From Pseudoneurospora amorphoporcata (taxonomy: Eukaryota; Ascomycota; Sordariomycetes; Sordariales; Sordariaceae): DNA of 64,000 nucleotides. Shown here piece by piece: positions 1-10,592 of the stretch. The position numbers and the translations under genes are program-made. Position 1 is the first letter of the stretch, and the number at the start of each line of letters is the position of its first letter. The notes beneath the pieces are model-generated. The model was not told where the DNA came from. It ran no database searches and saw only the letters and a list, made by a program, of their open reading frames with translations. Location: contig MU859158.1 in assembly GCA_033297205.1 (NCBI GenBank), positions 62,001 to 126,000 on the forward strand. The letters run 5' to 3'.

Positions 1-273
1 TCCACATCTCCACTTGCCATTCGAGTCGATCAGATCAGAGTCGCTGCACCTTCTCCGTGCATCGCGACCCTTTACTCCATCTCGGCTTCACGCGACCTTG
101 CGCTACCAGCAAGTCGTAACCTGACCTTCTTATCATTCATCTGCCCAACGCGACCTTCGCCAGCTCTACTGCGCATTTGAGTCGCCTCGCGCTTCCTAAT
201 TTCTGAAGCCATCTTGACCACACGTCTCGTCTCTCTCACCACTTTTAATTCACTTTCAAGCACCGCCGCCACA

Positions 274-1971
274 ATGTCCGGAAAGCTCGACCAGTCTCTC
301 GACGAGATCCTCTCCACCCAGCGCCGCGGCAAGTCCAACGCCCGTGGCCGTGGAGGCCGCCGCTCGGCCGGCGGTAAGCCAGCCAATGCTGCCCCCGCTG
401 GCGGTATCCAAAAGAACACAAAGCCCGCTCGCAACGCTGCCAAGCCGGCGCCCGCCAAGAGTGCTGGTTTGACCGGCGAGAGCAAGATTGTCGTCAGCAA
501 CCTGGTGAGTCGCGTCCTCCAGCTCCCCCCCCCGTCGCATTCTTCACCGCTAACTCTCGGTGTAGCCCAAGGACGTTTCCGAAGGCCAGATCAAGGTATG
601 TTATTACCGATGAGGCCATTTAGCCTTCGGACTTTTATCGACATCTCTCTTCCGTGGCATATCCAATCGGCGTCATTTCTCCACTGGGCGGCCGGGACGG
701 TCGTTTATTGCAACTCGCCACTAGGCCACCAAGACTGCCGTTGATTGCTCCTCCCTGATGTGTGTCAATACATGCCGTCATGCTGCGAGTTGAGCAGATC
801 CCAGTCACGCTCTCCCCTCCTTATCATTATGGTGGCTGGCAAGCGCCTCTGGTTCGGAAATGAGCAAGCTGTGCAGGATCCAGCAGACAAATATTGTATG
901 AGCTGGGGGGTATGCGGTATCTCTTCCTGGCTGGTCACCTCGGAAGACGATTTCTGCGCCCCAGCGCGCTACACAGCGAGCAATGTTTTGAGACTCTGTT
1001 TCTCACGTCCTGGCTGGACGATTTCGGGGGTTTTTCCGGTCCGTCAGGAGATTTGCAACTCCGGGGAACTAGGGCTTAGCACCGTGGTTGTTGGGAAATT
1101 TTACGAGAGGACGGCATCACGTCAACTGGAACACGCTTGGACTGTCTGGCATGCCTGGATCTATTCACACGGTCCTTCGCTTCGCGGGCTGTGAGCCCGG
1201 ACGCGTCGGATCGTATGGATGGCTCTAGTCGGTGCTGGATCTTAGGCTCACCTGCCAGTTGCTGGTGTTGCTGACCCGGATAATTACGCACGCTGCTCTG
1301 GCTATCCTGGTTTTGGGTCGTCTCGAGATCATGCCCTAGCTTTGACCGATTTGAAACCGAACCGTTACGGACACGACCATGCTGAAACTCGCGCACGACG
1401 CTAACCACGAATTACCCTGTCATAGGAATACTTCCAGCAAGCTATTGGACAGGTCAAGAGGGTGGAACTTTCGTATGGGCCCGGAGGCGCCAGCCGCGGT
1501 ATTGCCCATATCACGTTCCACCACGCTGATGGTGCTACCAAGGCGTACAACGCCCTTAACGGTCTCCTGATCGACAACCGCCCGGTTAAGGTACGCTCGT
1601 TTTCCATCCCACAATCTTTCAGCTCGGGTTTTTTAACGTTCCCACAGGTCGAGGTCGTCGTTTCCAATGCCGAGTTGATCCCTCAGCCCAAGAGCTTGAC
1701 TCAGCGTATCACTCAGCCCAAGGCCCAGCCCAAGTCTGCCGCCGCTGTCAAGCACGCTGCCAACGCCCCCAAGGGTGCTGCTGCTACTAAGCCTGGCAAC
1801 AAGAAGGGCCCCCGTCGCCCTCGTAACGCCCGCCCTGCCAAGAAGACTATTGAGGAGTTGGATTCCGAGATGGCTGACTACTTCGAAGGTGGCAACACCG
1901 ATAACGCCAACGGAGCCGCGCCGGCCGCTGCCAGCGGTGGCGATGCTCCTATGGAGGATGAGATTCTCTGA
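274..1971 (+). CDS. yra1: Yra1/ALY-REF mRNA export adaptor
   Basis: Nuclear RNA-annealing/export adaptor linking the helicase Sub2 and the export receptor Mex67 to mRNA (family knowledge). Four exons: 274-504, 566-595, 1426-1590, 1648-1971, giving 249 aa. Seen: N-terminal SLDEIL motif (residues 8-13, Sub2-binding type), an RGG/Ala/Lys-rich linker, one RRM (about residues 71-150) beginning KIVVSNLPKDVSEGQIK, a basic C-terminal region, and a terminal EELDSEMADYFE motif matching the second Sub2-binding motif of Yra1. Introns are 61, 830 and 57 nt; all have GT-AG ends, and intron 2 has a CTAAC branch site at 1401-1405. The start is the first ATG, in context CACAATGTC. The 830-nt second intron, inside the RRM, is exceptional for a fungus. 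Identity is secure; the exon structure is inferred from splice signals and reading-frame continuity. Confidence 0.95.
596..1425 (+). other. Long intron 2 of yra1, probable autoregulatory intron
   Basis: Phase-0 intron of 830 nt between IK and EYF of the RRM. Donor is GTATGT, branch site CTAAC at 1401-1405, acceptor CATAG at 1421-1425. If the intron is retained, translation stops at TGA 611-613, truncating the protein inside the RRM. The yeast YRA1 gene has a similarly outsized intron of 766 nt that mediates autoregulation by inefficient splicing (established). Regulation here is inference by analogy. Confidence 0.7.
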
Positions 1972-2748
1972 ACAAAGGGTGTGTCTATGAGGAACAGCAA
2001 CTGTCGATGAGAGCGAATACCAGCTTCAGCGGCGATTTCATTTGACGGATTTCGGATAGTCCATGATTGTTTTACTATTTTCCGGGTACGGGCAGGGTTT
2101 TCAGCTTAGGTCAACAGCTTGGTGCAATTTCTTTCCAGACTCACGACGACCTTCAAACTACCGTCTCTCCACTACTCTTACGGGAATGTTGTATGATCTG
2201 CGACCGGTTCGCTACGACCTACCACCTCGCACATGTCGTTTACGGTCCCTTTGATGGGAGATGGATAACGGCAGGACGCGTCTGCGAAAGGACAAAAGGC
2301 CACTATTAAGTGCTGCCATCATCTCTTGGTCACCTTTTAAGCGTTCCGTATTCCTCGCTCGGTACCTTAGCCCAGGGCAAAATATGTCTCTCCAGACTAC
2401 TAGCTCGCCTCTGCTATAGGACCTGTTGGGGCATAACGGGAATATATGTCAGCGAGTCGAAAGCAACACCACCGTGGCGTGTTGTATATCGCAATTCCTA
2501 CGAATGAATTTATCGTGCGAAGAGGTTTGCCTTCGTGTATTTTACCAACAGAGAGCTATCTGCGAAGGGTAAATTGGGCATCACCAGGTAGGAGGAAGCT
2601 CAAACAGCTGGAGAAGCCCGGATTAAAGATCCCGGCAGGAAAAGGAGGAAGCTAATGTTATGATGCCCTAAAATTTCCCACCACCATAAACCACTAAATG
2701 CTCCATATGCCTGTCGTGAATTGTATGTCCCTCCTTCTCGCCGTTCCC
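1972..2748. other. Intergenic, probable yra1 3' UTR
   Basis: No supportable gene. The first few hundred bases are presumably the yra1 3' UTR, and the distal part the 3' region of the minus-strand gene ending at 2749. No repeat or RNA gene was recognised. Confidence 0.5.
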
Positions 2749-3099
2749 TCATGATCCAGTGATAAGCGGTTGTTCCTCCTCATTCACACTCGGCATCTCA
2801 CCAGCAGCAGAAGCACAACCTGAACATTTATGCTTCATCTCCTTCTCCTTCTCCTTCTCCGTCTCCTTTCCCTTTGCCTTTGCCTTGTCTTTCTCCTTCT
2901 TCTTCTCCATCTTCCTCTGTTTCCTCTCACAGTTCTTGCACAACACGGCTTCCGTAACAGTCTTGGTTTCAATGCCTCCCGCGCATTGGCCAATGCGCTC
3001 TCCTCTGTATTTTGGCCTGCAAGGATATTCTGTCGAGCGGCCTTGGACGAGCTCATCGCAGGAGGTGCAGTAGGAGTCGGTGAAGTGTTTGGTGCACAT
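2749..3099 (-). CDS. Small Cys-containing, Lys/Glu-rich fungal protein
   Basis: Single-exon reading frame of 116 aa. The N-terminal half has paired and spaced cysteines (CTSC at residues 11-14, later Cys at 27 and 39, CKNC near 54-57), which could bind a metal. The second half is a long run of alternating Lys and Glu (KEKDKAKAKGKETEKEKEKE) followed by CSGC, another Cys pair. Not recognised as a named family; short Cys-plus-charged proteins of this style are common in Sordariales. The charged run is encoded by CTT/CTC-type low-complexity DNA, so part of the open frame could be compositional. No signal peptide or membrane segment is visible. Confidence 0.55.
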   Translation of the reverse strand: MCTKHFTDSYCTSCDELVQGRSTEYPCRPKYRGERIGQCAGGIETKTVTEAVLCKNCERKQRKMEKKKEKDKAKAKGKETEKEKEKEMKHKCSGCASAAGEMPSVNEEEQPLITGS

Positions 3100-4197
3100 C
3101 TTGGTTTGTGACTGTGGGGGGTTGTGGTGAGGGAGTTGTGTGGGTTTGTGGTGCTCTTGGAGGCTCGGATACGAGGGGAGAAAGTGAGCGCTTGGGCCGT
3201 AACTTGGTTTCTTATGATTTTTGTAGTTCTTTTGGTTATTGTTTTGAGCTGTGCTGTGAAGACCGGGATGTGGACGAGTGCGAAGCTGGAATTAAGTATT
3301 TGTAGATAGACGGCAGCAAGATCAACAGTTATAGACCATGCTGTGTCTTTTCGACAATAGCCGGGTCATCTTGATCAAGTTGTCGGCGAATGAGTGAATG
3401 GATTGACTCACAAGTCTATTCTATTCCTAAATAGGGTTGAGGTATTGAGTAGAATAGCTTTTCAATTACTGCTAAATTACTTCCGCTGCCGGCCATTTCC
3501 ATCTCAAGGTTGCAAAGTAGCAGAGTCTATGAGGGTCAAACGGGCTGTTACAGTCACTCGTCACTCGGGGTTCCGAAGGAATGATGATGGTGTGTGTCCC
3601 ACGATGTCGGTGTCGAGGAAGTTAGTTTTACGAGGTTTTATGGTCCACACTCAGCCGTCGATCGCCAGCGAAATTTAAAACACTATTACAATGCTTCTTT
3701 GACTACGACAATGGCTTTCTTTCTCTTTTCCCATAGGAATACTTCTGGCTACATATATGACTGACATTCAATGAGGACCTTCACAGCCACTCCACGTCCA
3801 TTCACTCTGGGCAAGTTGAAAGGCACAGCATAACATAAGATGGATTGACCGCCTAGCGTATTTAGCTTGATAGGCACGTCACTATACAACTATTCACGAC
3901 GGTCTTTCAAACTTAGCCTATAAGCATCCTTCTGAGGAGACAGACGTGGTGTTTACAAACGGTCATCTTTCGAGCAGACACTTGTCAGGTACAAGAAACA
4001 TTTGCCATGCCCAAGTAAGCCTCCTGATGTACCTTATCTACCCTGTAACCGTGTAATCCCCTTCCGTTTCCGTTTCCATTTCCGTTCCTCTTTCCCTTTT
4101 TTTTGAACACCGTCTTCCAAAACTACGATCAAGATCCTTTTCCCATCCTTTCCCATACCCGCTATCCCCTTCAACCTTCTGCCCCTTCCAAAACAAA
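3100..4197. other. Intergenic
   Basis: No coding region, RNA gene or mobile element could be supported. It contains the upstream region of the minus-strand gene starting at 3099 and the 3' side of the minus-strand gene ending at 4198. There is a T/C-rich tract around 4030-4110. Confidence 0.4.
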
Positions 4198-4545
4198 TCA
4201 AATCTTAGGAGCAACCCACACCTCATCAGCCGGCCAAGCCAAAACCGCCGCTCCCATCTGCGCATCTCTCGCTGCCTCGCCAGCCGTATACGGGCCAGAT
4301 GCTGATGAAGACGACGGTGCGGAGGAAGAAGAGCGGCTGCTGGTCGCGCTGGAGGTGTTGGTGTTGATGGTGATGGCGGGGCCTAGACCTGCGAAGCTGG
4401 AGGTGGCGCTGGAGTATGGCGATGGTGTCGAGGAATGGTGTGAATGCGAGTGTGAGTAGTGGGAGAAATGAGAGCCGCTACTGCTGGAGGACGTGCTGTA
4501 GGTGGAGGAGTTTGAGCTGCGGCGGGAGGAGGTAGTGGAGGCCAT
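4198..4545 (-). CDS. Small Ser-rich protein of unknown function
   Basis: Single-exon frame of 115 aa starting MASTTSSRRSSNSS. Residues 1-50 are Ser/Thr/Tyr/His-rich low complexity, with SHYSHSHSHHSS. A second Ser run lies near 65-82. The C-terminal 30 residues (YTAGEAARDAQMGAAVLAWP, then ADEVWVAPKI) have normal composition and would be the part to test for conservation. No signal peptide or transmembrane helix is visible. The N-terminal style recalls the 169-aa protein at 31.4 kb, but no sequence relation beyond composition is visible. Not recognised. Confidence 0.55.
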   Translation of the reverse strand: MASTTSSRRSSNSSTYSTSSSSSGSHFSHYSHSHSHHSSTPSPYSSATSSFAGLGPAITINTNTSSATSSRSSSSAPSSSSASGPYTAGEAARDAQMGAAVLAWPADEVWVAPKI

Positions 4546-6706
4546 CTTTGGGGTTGGTGTGTTATTTGAGCCGCTTTGTTGTTGTTGTTAGACTTTGAGT
4601 GTTTGATATTTGGCTTATTATAGGACTGGGGATCAAGCGGTTTGGTATTGACACCTGGACTTGAAGGTTGAAACTTGTTGGTTTATATGGGTTCGCTTCT
4701 TAAACCAGCGGCTAGGTCTGTTAAGGGGTGTAAGCGAGTTGGTAAGTAATGTGAGGGCACCGAGAGCGGACAGAGGGAACAAAGAAGTCCTGGGGACAGG
4801 GGACATAAAATATATATAGGAGGTCATATACGGGGTTATTGGGAGCTGGTGAGACACCTGACAACCAATGTTGGCAGGTATGGTCACGAAAAAGGCAAGT
4901 TGACATGTGGCGACTCGTTCGTCCTTTCCAAGTGTCCAATGACAAGAACCCCGTCTGGGTAACAGCACCAAGCTCTTCGAGCACTCAATGATGGTGATTT
5001 CTGAGTGTGAAGTAAAAGCCAAATTCTTGAGAAAATTGTGAATATGTTTGACTGACCTTGTGTTCGTTCTTGGTGCTAGTTATCCAGGCCCCTCAGGATT
5101 TCATCACTCCTTCCCCTTTGTTGCACTTTGGTTCGGATGAAGAAGGAATTGTTGCACCTTATCTTCCTCTTCCTTGAACAGTCTGTAGTGTCAAATGTAG
5201 TGATTCCAAAGTTGGCGAGTTTTCGGTGTATCTGAAAAATCCCAGTGAGGATGAACTGGCGTCCAGAAAACCAACTCGTTTCCCCTGGTGGTTTGCTCTT
5301 TCTCTTATACGAGGAGGCCTCTCTCAAAGTATGCCTTGTACATGCGCCGCAAAGCTGCTGGATCTAAAGCACAAGTGCCGCAAAGTTTGCCCGAGACAGA
5401 CTGGAATGCGAGAAGAAACGGGCGCGAATTTAGCAAGAAGCGAGGTGAGAAACCAGCAGGGAGCACAGTAACAATACGAGATTAAACACTACCACCACCC
5501 ACCGCCTCCACCCGACACTGGCGGTTTTCGTCTGGGTATCTGACTATCTGAAACAGACGAGGCTGTCTGTGGGTCTGAATCATGAAGTTGGTGTTCATCA
5601 ACGACCTTCCTTTTATTACAAGTTCCATCCCGACCACAACTCATACCAGATGACAATCTCAGCTTGGCATCACAGACGCCAGATCTAAGGTGTTGAGTAG
5701 TGTGGAGATAACGTGACGAAAGATGGAGAGACTCAGCAAGTCATTCAAAAGGGGGATAGTCAGTCTGTGTAGCAATTCAGAATCTTGGCGGCAAAGCCCT
5801 AGAACGACTTCCAAGACGAAGGAGCAGCTGCTGCGTTTACTGCCAGGGCATCGACATCGGAGAGAGCAGCACGGCGCCGGGAGGGGTATGATAGGAATGG
5901 CGACGTGCCTCATCGCCGAGAAAGAAGCAACATTCGAGATGGAAGGAGGCAGATGAGACCTCCCATTGAGAGACACTCGCCGTAGGACTGATCCAAATAA
6001 ACCGAATCTAACTGGAGGTCATGTCCTCGACCGGGGAATAAGCCACTGATCTTGTAGAGAGCAAGACATCGCAATATCGGTATGCGATATTCCCGTCGTG
6101 CTGCTTTTGAAAGACGGACGACGATAGGGTACCAATGCGATGGGTCCGCAGCCTCACTTGAAAGCACTGCATACAGTTTCCGGTGACTAGGAAGGCGTGA
6201 GAACGAACCGGTGGCGATGGGTGCACATTCGACTTGAAAGAGAGCCAACCGAGTAGTATGCCCTTCCTGAGCTTCCATCGATTTCCCAAGACCTGCTTTG
6301 TAGAAGCGCCGCAAAACCGGAAAGATGATGCGAGAAGGGAGACACCGAGCTGAGACCGACGATAATAACCAGCCTTTCGGCGACAAAGGTTGGATGCAGG
6401 GTTCTGTCCGTGGGGAAGATACAGGCCCGCAATCGTCACGTACATATTGCAAATTCGGGATCGAAGGTTGCCTAGAAAAAAAAAATGAGCACGATTTCAT
6501 TCGCTTTAAGATCCTGCTAGATACCGAAATCAAAGTACTCCATAAAACCCGTTCCAGTCATTCACCCAGCGTTAATATTCCATCCCTGGAGCACCGGGGA
6601 ATGGAAGAGTATGTGAGTAAATCCTGTCGTTATTCCCAATGCCCGGATCTAAACATTAAAGCCCACTACTCCGGGGCTTGGGTATGACTATTTCTTTTTT
6701 GAGTAT
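4546..6706. other. Intergenic, no supportable gene
   Basis: Several open frames of 80-207 codons exist on both strands but lack conserved motifs and plausible splice structure. The last part (about 6400-6706) probably contains the 3' UTR of the minus-strand p23 gene. No repeats were seen apart from an A-run near 6477-6484. Confidence 0.4.
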
Positions 6707-7842
6707 TCACGCAGCCTCCTTTGACGTGTCGACAGCCTCCTTGGCCTCCTTAGCCTCCTCGGCCTTATCAGCCTCATCCTCGCCCTCGAGAGGAGGCATG
6801 TCATCGTCGGAGTCCTCCTCATCGTCGTCACCGCCGGGAATGCCAGCACCGCCGAGCTTGGAGAAGTCGATACCACCGAAGTCACCGCCTGTGTAAATTC
6901 GAGTTAGCAGGTTGGTCAAGGATTACCAGGAGAGAACACAGCCGCCAGATGACTCTTGGAGGTATGACTCTGGGAGGTGTCCGCGTTGTCTCGGGTATGG
7001 TCAATACCATATGTCCCTCCCCGTTCAGCTGGGAGTGTACGTACCCATACCACCGTCCATGCCGCCCATGCCACCCATGCCTGGCATACCTCCTGCAGGT
7101 ACGCAATATATTTAGTTTTGAAATGAATAAGGATGGGGGACAGGGGGGTTGGCTCGGAGGGGATGGGACCAGTGGCACAAACGGCGCAGAGTCAGATCAC
7201 AAGCGGGCGGGAGAAAAGGTGTAAAGAACTAGTACTCACCCATACCGCCAAAGTTGCTGAAGTCGTCCTCAGCGGCCTCGTGTTGCTCATCCTCGTCAAC
7301 CCACTTGTCGAAGTCGGTCTTGAGGAAGTGGACCTTCTTAGACTCCTTGAGGAGACGGGGCCAGTAGGACGCATCAAGCTCCTTCTTGCGAAGCTTCATC
7401 TCAACATCGCGGGCAGTGTGGTTGACCTTGCTCGCAGAAGGGTCAATCTCGGCGTAGAACTCGAGCTCGACGTGGTAGGTCCTCTTGAGGGTGTCGGAGT
7501 GGCCAGTGAAGACGAGACCAGTGGGCTTGAGGTCGAGCTTGAGGTTGGAAGTAGGGACGTCGGGAACGCCAATGGTGAGGTAAATGAAGTTGCTCTCGGG
7601 GTCGGTAGCAGAAGAGCGCTGAGCCCAGAGAACTGTAGGATTGGAATTCATTGTCAGCAAATCGCGTATATACAATGCGACAGGAAGCGCAGCTGTTGAT
7701 AGAGACATGCGATGCGATCTCGAGAGGGGTAGTAGTCAAGGCCGGCCAGCCAGCGAGCAAGCTAGTCTCGAACACCCGCAAATCAGGATCACAAGGGCAG
7801 GAGAACCAGGTACTCACCCTCAGGTGTCACGTTGGAAGCCAT
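6707..7842 (-). CDS. sba1: p23/Sba1/Wos2-type Hsp90 co-chaperone
   Basis: CS-domain co-chaperone that binds the ATP-bound form of Hsp90 in cytosol and nucleus (family knowledge). Four exons on the minus strand: 7842-7818, 7632-7240, 7092-7045, 6888-6707, giving 215 aa. Seen: CS domain (about residues 6-110) with VLWAQRSS at the first strand, IYLTIGVPDV, and the p23 signature YWPRLLKESKKVHFLKTDFD followed by KWVDEDEQ. Then come a Gly-Met repeat (GGMPGMGGMGGMDGGMGGDF) and an acidic tail ending KEAVDTSKEAA. The start ATG is only 25 nt upstream of the first donor, and the joined frame MASNVTPEVLWAQ matches p23 N-termini. Introns are 185, 147 and 156 nt with GTGAGT or GTACGT donors. It is divergent from vps24. 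Three TTCTAGAA sites lie 530-690 bp upstream. Confidence 0.95.
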
Positions 7843-8372
7843 TGTGATGATGGTATTTGTGTAAGTGTTCAAGGGTGTTGAGGTTGTGTTTGTGCGAAGG
7901 TGTTGTTGAGGAGGGGTAGCTAGGTAGCTAGCTCGTGTTGTAAAGCGCTTAGAGTGGCAGAGGCGCAGGTGTTGTTGTTGTTCTTGTTGTTGTTGGTAGT
8001 GGTGGTATTCAAAGTGGCTATGTCACAGCTAGAGTCGTCGTCAAAAGGTCGTTCGTTGTCTGGTGATAGAATGAATTGTAGTCGAGGATAAAAGCTGGAA
8101 AGGGAGGATGCAGGAAAGAGGTGGGTTGGCAGTGAGGCTGCAGCAATTTAGCAATCACGCTTGCCTTGTCGTCCCCGGGTCCCCTCCCTGGTGACGGTGG
8201 AATTCGTAAGAAGCCTGAAGATTCACGCGCGGGGCGTTGACGCAGGGCTGAGTTCCACGCTCCATCAGCTGTTGCTCCAACTGCTCCAACGGCTCCAGCT
8301 GTGCTTCTTCCTGGACTCTAAGTGGAGAAGCGACGATGTTGTCCCAAATAGCAGACGCAATCCTGGGGAGCT

Positions 8373-8392
8373 TTCTAGAATCTGTTCTAGAA
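8373..8392. promoter_or_regulatory. Paired heat-shock-element-like sites
   Basis: Two perfect TTCTAGAA octamers (the TTCnnGAA core of heat shock elements) at 8373-8380 and 8385-8392, spaced 12 bp start to start. They lie about 540 bp upstream of the p23 start codon. The spacing is 2 bp off the canonical 5-bp unit phasing, so binding would be of gapped or step type. HSF regulation is inference. Confidence 0.45.
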
Positions 8393-8520
8393 TCCCACGA
8401 GGCAAACAGCAAAAGATCATTCTCACACCAACTGGAAGAATCAACAGACGACGAGCAAGCAAACGAGCATGCCCGTGTACATATTCTGAGCCTTGTGTAT
8501 CTGGCAGGTATGCAATTGCC

Positions 8521-8528
8521 TTCTAGAA
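8521..8528. promoter_or_regulatory. Third heat-shock-element-like octamer
   Basis: Another perfect TTCTAGAA octamer about 680 bp upstream of the p23 start and 800 bp upstream of the vps24 start. It could serve either divergent gene. Confidence 0.35.
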
Positions 8529-9325
8529 CTATGCCCTTGCCTAGCTAAGGTACAAGGTAAGGTATAGATAGCCATGTGGTTGTGGTTCGCATACCGTATA
8601 GTGGGCCAGAGGTCACCAAAGCAACACGGTAATGTACACTACCTAAACAGCATCGACTGTGTCCCATTATCCACCAGTCGTACAACATGTGGCTTTGATG
8701 GCAGGACATGGTGATTTCAGGTCTGAACAACATTACAAAGGTATACCTCCATTGTCCTGCATTATCTGAGGTTATTCCCACGAACTCAGACACTCCTTGT
8801 TGGGCCCAATCCGCAGCATCATCCCGGGGCGGATAGGTACGGTAGTACCTGAGCCGGCCAAGGATTCCAAGGCAATCCAGGGCAAGCAGCTTGGCGGGCG
8901 GTAAGGTAGGCCCCGAGTGGGACCTGTGGTTCGCTCCCGCCCAGAGCCTCCAGGTGCAGCTTCAAGCCACAGGTCCAGACGAACAGCGCAGAAAGAACAG
9001 CCATGGTGACCTAGGCTCACGCGGCCTCACATGCCCGCTAGGTACCTTAGGTAGGCGCCAACATTAACCCCCCCGGCCGTTGTCCACGACGTCAGGACGT
9101 AACCTCCAGTGGTGGCATGGTTTCCAGGCACAACACGCCTCTATCACCAACACCAAGTCCTCATCACCATACGGCACCTTCGCCGTGTGCCACCATCAGC
9201 AACCTAGAATCGATCATCCATGTTATCTGCTCTTTGAGTAGGACATCATTCAATTGTACCTACACCACAATATCCGGGAAGCACCAGACACTGTTGATTC
9301 AGCCTCTACTCCGACCGCCGCCAAG

Positions 9326-10111
9326 ATGCAAACACTCAGGTCCTTCTTCGCGCCGCCCGATCCACAGGCACAGGTTAGCACTACCTCGACGATATGGAAC
9401 GTGTCTTGAAGCAAGGACGCCAAGAGCTGATATCCCGTGTTTGCTATCCAGATGCGCAAATGTAACACCCTACTCCGCTCCAACATGCGCAAGATCGATC
9501 GCGACATCGCCCAGGTCAAGCAAGTAGAGACCAAGACCAAGAACCTCATATTGGCCGCCGACCGACGAGCACAAAAGAACCCCGCCCAGCGTAAACAGGC
9601 CGAGAGGGAAGTGCGCGACTTCGCCCGCGAGCTGATCCGCGCCCGGAAGACCACCGCTCGCCTGATCACCAGCAAGGCCCAGCTCAACAGCGTGCAGATG
9701 CAGGTCAACGAGGCCTTCGCCCTGCGCAAGATCGAGGGCAGCATTCGCGCCAGCGTCAAGATCATGAAGGACGTCAACACGCTCGTGCGCCTACCCGAGC
9801 TGGCCGGAACCATGCAGGAGCTCAGCGTCGAGCTGATGAAGGCCGGCATTATCGAGGAGATGGTAGGCGAGCAGCTCCCCATGGATGTCGACCTGGAAGA
9901 CGAAGAGGACGAAGCCGAGGGCGAGGTCGACAAGGTGCTGGGCGAGATCTTGAAGGATCGCATGGAGAAGACGGGCGGCTTGCCTAGTGTGCCAGAGCCC
10001 AGCCAGAAACTGCCACAGCAACCCCAGCACGCCGAGGAGGAGCCCGAGGAAGAGGATACCGAGGCTATGATGGACCAGATGCGGAATCGACTGGAGGCTC
10101 TGAGGAGTTAG
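9326..10111 (+). CDS. vps24: ESCRT-III subunit Vps24/CHMP3
   Basis: SNF7-family subunit of ESCRT-III on endosomal membranes, acting in multivesicular-body sorting (family knowledge). Two exons, 9326-9373 and 9452-10111, intron 78 nt, giving 235 aa. Seen: short N-terminus MQTLRSFFAPPDPQAQ, then basic MRKCNTLLRSNMRKIDRDIA (helix 1), a long helical hairpin, and the Vps24-typical stretch VNTLVRLPELAGTMQELSVE followed by LMKAGIIEEMV. An acidic linker follows, and the C-terminal helix EAMMDQMRNRLEALRS fits an MIM1 motif (MxxRLxxLR) for the Vps4 MIT domain. The start ATG gives the N-terminal amphipathic segment that family members have; starting at the exon-2 ATG would delete it. Length is close to that of yeast Vps24. 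Confidence 0.95.
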
Positions 10112-10510
10112 ATGGAAGAGGAAGGCTAGCCAAGGATGGTGTGCACATAATGCATGATGAATACTAGGGTTGCACACATAGCTGCACTCGGGGTTTTGGC
10201 TTACACTGGGTTACGGCGGCGTTGGGGCGTTTTGGTCATGTCACTCATCATGTCCACATGGGTTGGAGAGTACAACAGCGTGCTAAAGTATCGGGCGCTG
10301 GTTGTCTATGTTTGGTAGATGCGTTTTGTTCTCAACGATGGAATCCGAGCATCGGGCAGGTGTATAACAACGGTGCGTTCCTCATCACCCACAGTCTTGG
10401 TGCTATCATGTTGGTTGCCGGCGAGAGGGTAACCACCCCCTTACACCACCCTCGGAACTCGTTGCCAGGTGGGGAGTATAAGTGCTTCGAGGTGGGCTTC
10501 ATTCCAACAA
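10112..10510. other. Intergenic between vps24 and tRNA-Arg
   Basis: Contains the vps24 3' UTR and the tRNA 5' flank. Nothing else was recognised. Confidence 0.5.
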
Positions 10511-10582
10511 GGTCCGCTGGCTCAATGGCAGAGCGTCTGACTACGAATCAGGAGGTTCCAGGTTCGACCCCTGGGTGGATCG
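10511..10582 (+). tRNA. tRNA-Arg (anticodon ACG), intronless
   Basis: A full cloverleaf can be drawn. The acceptor pairs GGTCCGC with GTGGATC (two G-T wobbles). The D stem is GCTC/GAGC. The anticodon stem TCTGA/TCAGG encloses the loop CTACGAA, so the anticodon is ACG. The variable loop is AGGTT, and the T arm CCAGG-TTCGACC-CCTGG carries the B-box GGTTCGACCCC. The discriminator is G at 10582. A T-run follows at once. Confidence 0.95.
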
Positions 10583-10583
10583 A

Positions 10584-10592
10584 TTTTTTTTT
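10584..10592 (+). terminator. RNA polymerase III T-run terminator
   Basis: Nine consecutive T on the non-template strand begin two bases after the tRNA discriminator base. Confidence 0.85.

Larger units (their letters stand above)
7843..9325. other. Divergent promoter region of sba1 and vps24
   Basis: This stretch holds the 5' regions of two divergent genes. GTT/TTG-rich low complexity near 7960-8010 lies in the p23 leader. Heat-shock-like TTCTAGAA sites occur at 8373, 8385 and 8521. GGTACCT/AGGTACC-type short palindromes occur around 9040. No further gene is supportable. Confidence 0.5.

Noticed and set aside
745..1194. 149-codon frame inside the long yra1 intron
   Set aside because: Wholly intronic, no motif and poor coding appearance. 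An intron-encoded protein cannot be supported.
5910..6533. 207-codon minus-strand frame
   Set aside because: No recognisable domain, irregular composition, no splice context. Probably chance.
9250..9963. 237-codon minus-strand open frame
   Set aside because: Antisense shadow of vps24; Ser/Arg-rich artefact of the Glu/Lys/Arg codons on the other strand.
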